From Thermoplasmata archaeon (GTDB lineage: Archaea; Thermoplasmatota; Thermoplasmata; Lutacidiplasmatales; UBA184): a stretch of 64,000 nt of DNA. Shown here one piece after another: positions 49,438 to 55,695 of the stretch. The translations under genes were made by a program, and so were the position numbers. Below the pieces are notes generated by a model, which saw only the letters and a list, made by a program, of their open reading frames with translations, did no database searches and was not told the DNA's origin. Numbering within the stretch: position 1 is the stretch's first letter; each line of letters begins with the position of its first letter. The DNA is taken from positions 30,680 to 94,679 of the forward strand of contig DATKQS010000017.1 of the NCBI GenBank assembly GCA_035532555.1. Direction: 5' to 3'.

Positions 49438-50456
49438 TGCGCGGGAAGCGCCTTCGAGGCCGAGGGCGGTCGGCCGAGGGCATCCCGGACGGATTGCGGT
49501 TTGAGGCCCCCGACCACCGCGGTCAGCCGAATCACTTCGCGAGGCTCCTCGTGCGTCCGGGTGCCCACGACGATGTCCCGCGGATTGCCGAGCCTCAGTC
49601 GGAAGCTCTCCAGCAGCCGCTCGAACGTGTCGAGGGTCATGTTGGAACCCCCATCCATGTGGATCAGCGCCGAGGGCCGATCCGTCAGCTCGTAATCGAG
49701 CAGGGTCTCGCGCATCGCTTGCTCGACCAGGCGCTCCGGCTCGGAGTAGTGGCGTTCTCCCCAGACGAGCGTGGATAGTCCGGCGGCTCCGAGGTGGGTC
49801 TTGATGCTGGCGACGTCGACGTTCATCTGGGAAGGGTACTCGACCATGTCCACCAGGCTCGAGACGAGGCCGTGAACGTAGGCGTTGCGCAGGTGGAGCA
49901 CGCGCGGGAACGGTAGGCCGCGGAATCTCAGCAGCTTCTCGTTGGAGAGCGCGAGGAGGAACCCGCCCATCGCCTCGAGCTCCGCGAGGCTCTCCTCCAC
50001 GTTCTCCCGCCGGCCCGGGCTCGCGAGCTCGTGGTGGAAGGGGAGGAAAGCGACCGGGACGGGCATCGCTCCGGTCTTGCGCAGTTCCTGGGCGAGGTAG
50101 GGCAGCAGCGCGCTGCCGGTGCCGCCGCCGAGCCCGGCGAGGAGAAAGACGATCTCAAACTCGGAGACGCGCCGAAGGATCTCGGGCGTATTGTCCTCCA
50201 CCGCACGCCTCGCCGCGAGCCGGTTGCCTCCCGAGCCACGGCCCTTGAGCTCGCGCGCCCCGATCAGGATCCGTTGCGGGATGTCCATCCCATCGAGGTG
50301 GCGGGCGTCGGTGTTGATCGCGAACGATCGGACTCCGGGCAGTCCCAGGCTGAGGAGGTCGCGGACGGCGTCGCCGCCGGCACCTCCGAGCCCGACGATC
50401 GCGAAGGAAGGGTCGGCATGGAGGGCGGCCCAGGCGTCCGGGGAGCTATCGAGCAT
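49434..50456 (-). CDS. ftsZ: FtsZ-family cell-division GTPase with altered T7 loop
   Basis: Tubulin-superfamily protein of 340 residues. It has the nucleotide-site blocks FAIVGLGGAGGDAV (18-31), FAINTDARHLDG (45-56) and the tubulin signature GLGGGTGSALLP (108-119). The T7 loop reads MNVDVASI (211-218): Asp214 matches the first catalytic Asp of FtsZ, but the second is replaced by Ser217. The loop sits on one monomer and completes GTP hydrolysis in the next, so hydrolysis may be altered. No FtsZ C-terminal conserved tail is visible. The gene starts 12 bases after a tandem ribbon-helix-helix gene, the same order as cdrS-ftsZ2 in haloarchaea. Confidence 0.9.
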   Translation of the reverse strand: MLDSSPDAWAALHADPSFAIVGLGGAGGDAVRDLLSLGLPGVRSFAINTDARHLDGMDIPQRILIGARELKGRGSGGNRLAARRAVEDNTPEILRRVSEFEIVFLLAGLGGGTGSALLPYLAQELRKTGAMPVPVAFLPFHHELASPGRRENVEESLAELEAMGGFLLALSNEKLLRFRGLPFPRVLHLRNAYVHGLVSSLVDMVEYPSQMNVDVASIKTHLGAAGLSTLVWGERHYSEPERLVEQAMRETLLDYELTDRPSALIHMDGGSNMTLDTFERLLESFRLRLGNPRDIVVGTRTHEEPREVIRLTAVVGGLKPQSVRDALGRPPSASKALPAH

Positions 50457-50468
50457 GGGCCTTCGCGC

Positions 50469-50831
50469 CTAGGTCGACGAACTTCCGCCGGCCGTCGCGC
50501 GCGCTTCGGAGCGGGGGACGCGCGCGGGAACGGAAGGGTGCTCGAGCCGCTGACGGATGTACTCGCGGACCGCGGAGCGCACCGCGTCGTCGACCGACAC
50601 CGAGTTCCCATCGCGCACGAACTCTTCGAGCTCGCGGTTGTCTTGGCGGGATAGTTCAACGACCACCTTGCGCACGTTCGGTGGCGGGAGATGCATCTCT
50701 ACGTACCGCTCGAGACCTTCGCGGATCGTATCGGAGATCGTGGCCGTGCCGGTCGTCTTCTGGATCTGCTTGAGCTTCTCGACGAGATCCTGAGGAATGC
50801 GGACGGTCACCCGTTCTGACGTATCGGTCAT
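50469..50831 (-). CDS. Tandem ribbon-helix-helix regulator, CdrS-like
   Basis: A 120-residue protein with two RHH (CopG-type) units: residues ~6-48 (RVTVRIPQDLVEKLKQIQKT, then ISDTIREGLERYV) and ~53-98 (RKVVVELSRQDNRELEEFVR, then VDDAVRSAVREYIRQ). RHH proteins bind operators as dimers; a tandem copy could be a single-chain dimer. Placement immediately before ftsZ matches the haloarchaeal cell-division regulator CdrS, although that protein has one RHH. The family link is an inference. Confidence 0.85.
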   Translation of the reverse strand: MTDTSERVTVRIPQDLVEKLKQIQKTTGTATISDTIREGLERYVEMHLPPPNVRKVVVELSRQDNRELEEFVRDGNSVSVDDAVRSAVREYIRQRLEHPSVPARVPRSEARATAGGSSST

Positions 50832-50835
50832 GTTC

Positions 50836-50894
50836 GTCAGACACCATTGCTCCCTTTGTCAGACGAATGGCATATCCTTCCCGAGGCTTAAACG
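50836..50894 (-). promoter_or_regulatory. Promoter of the RHH-ftsZ operon with repeated GTCTGAC
   Basis: On the minus strand a GTTTAAGC box (about 50886-50893) is followed by two copies of GTCTGAC (50858-50864 and 50836-50842), 22 bp apart, that is about two helical turns, ending 4 bases before the start codon at 50831. Flanking TTCGTC/GACGAA gives extra dyad symmetry. Such spacing suits cooperative RHH dimers, so autoregulation is plausible but inferred. Confidence 0.4.
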
Positions 50895-51022
50895 TTTGTT
50901 TGGATGGCGTTCGCTCGAGGGCTCCCCGCCGAGAAGCTTGGGCGAGCGAGCAGCCCTCGGGCCGAGGAGGAACGCGCTCTCGACCGGCGGAAGGCCGGGC
51001 TCTCGCTCGAACGAACCCGATC

Positions 51023-51826
51023 TCAGTGTCCGTAGCGTCGCTGACGGGTCTGGAACGTTCGGATCGCCCGGAGGAAATCGAGACGTGTGAGGCCCGGCCA
51101 CATGACGTCGGAGAAGTACAGCTCGCTGTAGGCGGACTGCCACAGCAGGAAGTTGGAGATTCGTTCCTCCCCGCTCGTACGCAGAACGAGATCCGGATCG
51201 GGCAGGTCCGAAGTATAGAGATGATCGGAGACCATCTTCGCATCGATGGTTTCCGGATCCAGGCGTCCGGCCCGAACCTCCCGGGCCAGGACCCGGATCG
51301 CCTCCACGATCTCGTCGCGGCCCCCGTAGGCGATCGCCACGTTGTACCGGTAGCTGTCGTAGTCCTTGGTCGCCCGCTCGGCCACCTCAATCGCGGCTTG
51401 GACCCGGCGAGGTAGAATCTCCCGGTCTCCGATCGATCGGACCCGGATGCGGTAGCGGTGCACGCGCTCGTCCACCGCGATGTCGCGGAAGCTCCTCTCG
51501 AACAGGTCCATGAGGTCGTCGACCTCTTCCGGGGAGCGGGAGAGGTTCTCCGTGGAGAGCGCGAAGACCGTGAGGACCCGGATTCCCACCTCGAGGCACC
51601 AATCGAGCAGCTCTTCGATCTTGTCCTTCCCCTTCACGTGACCTTCGGCGGTGAGCATCCCGTGCGCGGAGGCGAAGCGGCGGTTCCCATCCATGATGAT
51701 CGCAAGATGTCGTGGGACCGGGCTCTTCCGAATGAGCTCCAAGAGCCGCCGCTCGGTCGCCTCTCGCAGGGCCTCCCCGAAGAGGCCGGAGAGGGACTTC
51801 GAAGTCGGGGGATCGGGCGCGGTCAC
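51023..51826 (-). CDS. uppS: Cis-polyprenyl diphosphate synthase (UppS family)
   Basis: Makes the long cis-polyprenyl (dolichyl-type) carrier used for glycosylation. Motifs: the substrate site HLAIIMDGNRRFA with catalytic Asp, GHVKGKDKIEELLDWCLEVGI, LTVFALSTENLSRSPEEVD, YNVAIAYGGRDEIVEA, and the late DPDLVLRTSGEERISNFLLWQSAYSELYF. I chose the GTG at 51826; the longest frame (51907) runs into the tRNA-Asp gene and cannot be the true start. tRNA-Asp lies immediately upstream on the same strand. Confidence 0.94.
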   Translation of the reverse strand: MTAPDPPTSKSLSGLFGEALREATERRLLELIRKSPVPRHLAIIMDGNRRFASAHGMLTAEGHVKGKDKIEELLDWCLEVGIRVLTVFALSTENLSRSPEEVDDLMDLFERSFRDIAVDERVHRYRIRVRSIGDREILPRRVQAAIEVAERATKDYDSYRYNVAIAYGGRDEIVEAIRVLAREVRAGRLDPETIDAKMVSDHLYTSDLPDPDLVLRTSGEERISNFLLWQSAYSELYFSDVMWPGLTRLDFLRAIRTFQTRQRRYGH

Positions 51827-51883
51827 GCTAGGTGGAGGGGACACGAGGAATAACGGTGCTGGGAGCGCCGACGCGGGGGGGAG

Positions 51884-51987
51884 CGCCCTGGTCGGGAGTT
51901 TCGGCACCGGGGGCGCACCCGCGGAGCCTTCGAACCCGAGTCCCAGGCTCGACAGACCTAGATCCTAGACCACTAGACTACCAGGGC
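51884..51987 (-). tRNA. tRNA-Asp (GTC) with a 31-nt intron in the T-loop
   Basis: On the minus strand the acceptor GCCCTGG pairs exactly with CCAGGGC and is followed by discriminator G, as in archaeal tRNA-Asp. The anticodon loop is CTGTCGA (anticodon GTC). Read straight through, the T arm cannot form; removing 51898-51928 restores TCGGG-TTCGAAT-CCCGA, a perfect T arm, and a 73-nt tRNA. The sequence around the junctions folds into a bulge-helix-bulge: stem TCGGG/CCCGA, 3-nt bulge ACT, 4-bp TTCG/CGAA, 3-nt bulge AAG, inner stem. Splice site is between positions 59 and 60. CCA not encoded. Confidence 0.92.
51898..51928 (-). other. Intron of tRNA-Asp, position 59/60
   Basis: 31 nt, opening GGCTCCGCGG and closing GCCGAAAC on the minus strand. 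The ends sit in the two 3-nt bulges of a BHB motif, each cut after its second base, the usual pattern of archaeal splicing endonuclease. Confidence 0.9.
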
Positions 51988-52136
51988 AGCAAGGAGGCGT
52001 ACTCGCACCATGCTATGAACCTTACCACCGTCGGCGCCTCGAACGCGTGCCCGGCCAGATTCCGCGGGCGGGGCGTGCCCATCGAGCCGTTGCGTTATGT
52101 ATCGGTTCCGGCCGTTGATTCGAGGCGGAACGGACC

Positions 52137-52280
52137 ATGACGACCTTCACGGCGTGGCTGCTCGCCATTCTGGCGGTCATTGGCCTGTTGCTCGCGCTCG
52201 ACCATCTCGGAGTCGACGTCGCGGGCTCGATCTCCTCCGGCGTACACGCCGTGGAACACGTGCTCAACCGCCCGCTGTAG
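52137..52280 (+). CDS. Small membrane protein, 47 residues
   Basis: A short frame with one hydrophobic helix (TAWLLAILAVIGLLLALDHLG) and a polar C terminus with several His (GVHAVEHVLNRPL). A TATA-like GTTATGTATC lies about 40 bp upstream. No family recognised. Convergent to the HAD phosphatase gene. Confidence 0.45.
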   Translation: MTTFTAWLLAILAVIGLLLALDHLGVDVAGSISSGVHAVEHVLNRPL

Positions 52281-52297
52281 GCGCCCGCACCCTCGCC

Positions 52298-52888
52298 CTA
52301 CCCGCGGGCGAGGACCCGCATGACCGCATCCAGGAACGAGGAAGCGCGGATGTCCGGTTCGAGGTGATGCTCCGCCATCTCGGTAAGAACTTCCGCCTCG
52401 TGTCCGATCGGCGGCACCAGCGCGGTCAAGAGCCCGAGCCGCCGTCCCGCCTCGATGTCCAGCCAGCGGTCCCCAACGATCGCGCTCGCGGCGAGATCGA
52501 TGCTACGCTCCGATCGAGCGCGTTCGAAGAGCTCCGTTCTCGGCTTCCGACACTGGCACCCGGTCTCGGGCGCGTGGGGACAGTAGTAGAATGCATCGAT
52601 CCGCGCGCCCGATGGGGCGAGCAGCTCGTTGAGCCGGTGGTGGATCGCCTCCACGATCTCGCGCGTGTACAGGCCCCGCTCGATCCCGGATTGGTTGGTG
52701 ACGCACAGGATCTGGTAGCCATGATCGCGGGCGAGCCGCAGCGCCTCCCCGACCCCCCGGTACACCTCGAGACGCGCCGGGTCCGCAAGATAGTGAAAGT
52801 CGGGAACGAGCGTGCCGTCCCGATCGACGAAGAGGGCCCGGGCCCGTCGATGCTCGACCGGGCGCTGCGCCACCGTCGGGACCGTCAT
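52298..52888 (-). CDS. HAD phosphatase of the HisB-N/GmhB type
   Basis: A 196-residue HAD hydrolase acting on a sugar or histidinol phosphate. Motif I is ALFVDRDGTLVPDFHYL, motif II CVTNQSGIERGLYT, a zinc loop with CPHAPETGCQCRKP (Cys/His ligands characteristic of GmhB and HisB-N), and motif IV AIVGDRWLDIEAGRRLG. Whether it acts on histidinol phosphate or heptose bisphosphate is not decided; in an archaeon other sugar phosphates are likely. The ATG at 52888 is ~29 bp from a CCTTATGG box shared back to back with the next gene. Confidence 0.86.
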   Translation of the reverse strand: MTVPTVAQRPVEHRRARALFVDRDGTLVPDFHYLADPARLEVYRGVGEALRLARDHGYQILCVTNQSGIERGLYTREIVEAIHHRLNELLAPSGARIDAFYYCPHAPETGCQCRKPRTELFERARSERSIDLAASAIVGDRWLDIEAGRRLGLLTALVPPIGHEAEVLTEMAEHHLEPDIRASSFLDAVMRVLARG

Positions 52889-52951
52889 CGGGGAGCGGAA
52901 TTCGACCGCCCATAAGGGTTCATCCCGTCGTGGCGATGCCGGGCATCGCCC

Positions 52952-53716
52952 ATGCCGGCCGCATTCGTGGATCGAACGGCCGCGACCGGATTCGACTCCG
53001 CGTTCCCCCGAGCCGTCGCGCAGCTCGCGGAGGACGGTCCGATCACCGTCCTGTTCTCGGGCGGGCTCGACTCCTCGCTCATCGCGTGGGAGCTGCGCGA
53101 GCGCGAGGAGACCGTACTGTGGTCCGTGGGCCAGGAAGGGAGTCCCGACCTCGAAGCGGCCCGCTCGGCGGCTGAGGTGATGGGATTGGCCTGGCAACAC
53201 GCGACGCTGACCGGGGCCGACGTCGAGGCGGCGCTCGAGCGCTTCGCGGTGGAACTACAGGGCGCCGAGGGCCCTCCGCTCGACGTGGCGGTCGCATTCG
53301 CGCTGGCGCTGGATCGGGCCCCGACGACCCGCGTGCTAGCCGGACAGGGGGCCGACGAGCTATTTCTGGGGTACGCGCATTTTCGCAATCTCACCGAGGA
53401 GCAAGCGGCCCGACGGGCGGAAGCAGACCTGCGGCGCCTCGTCGACTCGGAATGGCCCCGGGCGCAGCGCATCGCGGAGCGCGCGGGCCACCTCCTCGCC
53501 GCGCCGTTCTTGGAGCCGGACGTGGTGCGCGCGGCCCTCGAAACCCCGCTCGCGGAGCGCATGCCGGGCGACGTTCCCAAGCAGTGGCTGAGGGACTGGG
53601 CGATCGCCCGTGGGCTCGCTCCGGAGATCGCATCGCGCCCGAAGCGAGCGATCCAGTACGGCTCCCGGGTCCAGCGCCTCCTTCGAGAGCTCCGACCCCT
53701 ATCGCGAAGCCGTTAA
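52952..53716 (+). CDS. Asparagine-synthetase-like ATP-pyrophosphatase, no glutaminase domain
   Basis: A 254-residue protein that covers only the synthetase half of asparagine synthase B: PP-loop ITVLFSGGLDSSLIAWEL (about residues 32-49), LAGQGADELFLGYAHFR, and the C-terminal RPKRAIQYGSRV. The N-terminal glutaminase domain with its Cys nucleophile is missing. It may use free ammonia or act on another substrate (amide formation or adenylation). The next genes are DUF92 and QueC, all on the same strand. Confidence 0.8.
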   Translation: MPAAFVDRTAATGFDSAFPRAVAQLAEDGPITVLFSGGLDSSLIAWELREREETVLWSVGQEGSPDLEAARSAAEVMGLAWQHATLTGADVEAALERFAVELQGAEGPPLDVAVAFALALDRAPTTRVLAGQGADELFLGYAHFRNLTEEQAARRAEADLRRLVDSEWPRAQRIAERAGHLLAAPFLEPDVVRAALETPLAERMPGDVPKQWLRDWAIARGLAPEIASRPKRAIQYGSRVQRLLRELRPLSRSR

Positions 53717-53750
53717 GGTCCCTGCCCCGTCGAGGCCCCGGGCGGTCGCG

Positions 53751-54509
53751 TTGCTCGGCACTCTTACCGCAATCATCGGCATCCTCGCCACGGTCGCTCT
53801 ATCGTGCGCGGCGGTGCTCCTCCGATCGCTGACGCCGGCGGCCGGCGCGGTCGCGGCCGTCTTCGGCTCCTTCATCGTCGTCGTCGGCGGGTTTGCCTTC
53901 CTCGCGCTCCTGATCCTCTTCGTCCTCGCCGGATCCCTCGCGACTCGGTACCATATCGCAGAGAAGACCCGGGACCACCTCCAGGAAGGGCAGCATGGCG
54001 AGCGAGGGATCTCCAACGTCCTCGCGCACATCGTCATCCCCACGATCCTGGTGGGGATCTACGGACTGTCGCCGAGCGCGCTTCCCGCCTCGGCCCTCGC
54101 GTTCCTGTACACCGCGGCGCTCGCCTTCGGTGCCGCCGACACCTTCGCGAGCGAGTTCGGAGTGCTGGCCGGCCACGCCCGAAGCATCCTCTCGCTGCGC
54201 CCGGTGACTCCTGGTACGAACGGAGGCGTCTCGGCACGCGGCGAGGCCTGGGCGCTCGTGGGCGCCGCCACCACCGCCGCGATCGGGTTCCTCCTCTTCT
54301 CCCTCTTTTCCGCTCCCACGCCGCCGGTGGCGCTGTTCGTGATCGGTACCGCGCTCGCCGGGTTCGTCGGCTGCCAGATTGATTCCGTCCTCGGCGAGAC
54401 CCTCGAGAACCGGGGCTACCTCACGAAGGGGTCGACGAACCTACTCGGGATGGTCTCGAGCGTGCTGATCGGCGGCGGCATCCTGGTCGCCGCGGGAGGG
54501 CACCTCTGA
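53751..54509 (+). CDS. DUF92/VTE6-like integral membrane protein
   Basis: A polytopic membrane protein with the DUF92 signature: AFGAADTFASEFGVLAGHARSILSL, then RPVTPGTNGGVSARGEAWALVG, and QIDSVLGETLENRGYLTKGSTNLLG near the end. The family includes plant VTE6 (phytyl-phosphate kinase) and is suspected to act on isoprenoid phosphates, which fits archaeal lipid metabolism but is not shown. The start is uncertain: TTG at 53751 just after the upstream stop, or a frame opening at 53610 that overlaps the upstream gene by over 100 bases. Confidence 0.82.
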   Translation: MLGTLTAIIGILATVALSCAAVLLRSLTPAAGAVAAVFGSFIVVVGGFAFLALLILFVLAGSLATRYHIAEKTRDHLQEGQHGERGISNVLAHIVIPTILVGIYGLSPSALPASALAFLYTAALAFGAADTFASEFGVLAGHARSILSLRPVTPGTNGGVSARGEAWALVGAATTAAIGFLLFSLFSAPTPPVALFVIGTALAGFVGCQIDSVLGETLENRGYLTKGSTNLLGMVSSVLIGGGILVAAGGHL

Positions 54510-55213
54510 CGCGTGCTCGGCGGCCTCTTCGCGGAAGCGTCGTCCTGCTCTCGGGGGGCATGGACTCTGCGACGTGCCTCGCGCTGGCGTCCCGGGAATC
54601 CCCTCCGGTGCACGCCCTCACGGTCGTCTACGGTCAGCGCCACATGCGCGAGATCCGCTGCGCTCGGGCTCTCGCCCGGCACTACGGGATCGAAAAGCAC
54701 TCCGTGCTCGACATCCCGATCGGGCCGCTCCTCGACTCCTCCTTGACCGATCGCCGCCGGCCGCTCCCCCGGGCCGGGAAGAGAGGCCGAAGTGCCATCC
54801 CCTCGACGTACGTCCCCGCTCGGAACACGTTGCTGCTCGCGGCGGCGCTCGGTTATGCGGAGAGCCACCGGCTCGCGCGGATCTACCTCGGGGTGAACGC
54901 GATCGACTACTCGGGCTACCCGGACTGCCGGCCGGAGTACCTTCGCGCGTTCGAGCGTCTCGCCCGGCTCGCCACCCGGGTGGGCGTGGAGGAGCACCGG
55001 TCGATCCACATCCGTGCGCCGCTGCTCCGAAAGTCCAAGGCCGACATCGTTCGCTGGGGGGAACGGCTCGGAGTCCCGTGGCGACTCACATGGAGCTGCT
55101 ACGCCGGCGGGGCGGAACCCTGCGGGGTCTGCGACTCCTGCCGACTGCGCGCCCTTGGGTTCCGGGAGGCTGGGGTGCGCGACCCGACCGTCCCTACGGG
55201 TCGAGCGGCGTGA
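54506..55213 (+). CDS. queC: 7-cyano-7-deazaguanine synthase (QueC), apparent CTG start
   Basis: Makes preQ0, precursor of archaeosine in archaeal tRNA. The PP-loop SVVLLSGGMDSATCL lies partly upstream of the first ATG in the frame (54560), so the gene must start earlier. No ATG, GTG or TTG exists in frame; a CTG at 54506 overlaps the DUF92 stop as CTGA and follows a strong GGGAGGG ribosome site by 6 bases, giving 235 residues. Further features are STYVPARNTLLLAAALGYAE, and the zinc cluster CGVCDSC near the C terminus. Convergent with mscL, overlapping by 20 bases. Confidence 0.9.
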   Translation: MTRARRPLRGSVVLLSGGMDSATCLALASRESPPVHALTVVYGQRHMREIRCARALARHYGIEKHSVLDIPIGPLLDSSLTDRRRPLPRAGKRGRSAIPSTYVPARNTLLLAAALGYAESHRLARIYLGVNAIDYSGYPDCRPEYLRAFERLARLATRVGVEEHRSIHIRAPLLRKSKADIVRWGERLGVPWRLTWSCYAGGAEPCGVCDSCRLRALGFREAGVRDPTVPTGRAA

Positions 55214-55616
55214 CCTCGGATCCGCAGAACGCGCAACGCTTCGCTCTGCGGTTGATCGTGGAGTAGCACTCGGGGCACTCCCGGGTCGTGGGCTTCGCCG
55301 CGGGGGTCCGGGCGGTCCGCCTACGCTCCACCCGCAACATCGGATAGACGATGATCACGAAGACCACGCCGAGCACGATCAGGAAGTTGATCAGGTCCTG
55401 GAAGAGAACCCCGAACGTGAAGGTGCTCCCGCCGACCGTGACGTTCCCGACGTTGTTGAGATTCCCGTGGAAGACGAGTCCCACGGCGGGGCTGATCACG
55501 CTGCCGGTGACCCCGCCCACCACGGTCGTGACCGCGATGCCGACGACGATCCCCACGGCCATGTTGGCGAACGAGGGGTTGCTGGCGAATTTCTTGAAGT
55601 CGGCCCACACCCCCAT
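55194..55616 (-). CDS. mscL: Large-conductance mechanosensitive channel with C-terminal zinc ribbon
   Basis: Emergency osmotic release valve. The 140-residue protein has the MscL N-terminal helix (DFKKFASNPSFANMAVGIVVG), the first pore helix with small residues, the β-hairpin/periplasmic loop and the second helix (FQDLINFLIVLGVVFVIIVY). Instead of the usual cytoplasmic helix the C terminus has ECPECYSTINRRAKRCAFCG, a four-cysteine zinc ribbon. The ATG at 55616 is chosen from family alignment; the longer frame to 56144 is antisense to argS. Confidence 0.9.
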   Translation of the reverse strand: MGVWADFKKFASNPSFANMAVGIVVGIAVTTVVGGVTGSVISPAVGLVFHGNLNNVGNVTVGGSTFTFGVLFQDLINFLIVLGVVFVIIVYPMLRVERRRTARTPAAKPTTRECPECYSTINRRAKRCAFCGSEVTPLDP

Positions 55617-55695
55617 CGGATTCTTCGGAAGGGCCGTCCCCTCCGCCGGACCCGAGGGCCGGATTATAGACCCTTGGTTGTGACGTCGGGCGCGA

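Noticed and set aside
51827..51907. N-terminal extension of the polyprenyl synthase
   Set aside because: It would overlap the 3' end and intron of tRNA-Asp and has no conserved sequence.
51884..51987. Treating tRNA-Asp as a degenerate or truncated tRNA
   Set aside because: Removing one 31-nt segment with BHB junctions restores every stem and the consensus T-loop.
53610..53750. Early start of the DUF92 protein
   Set aside because: Overlaps the AsnB-like gene by over 100 bases and adds Ser/Arg-rich sequence ahead of the first membrane helix; kept only as an alternative.
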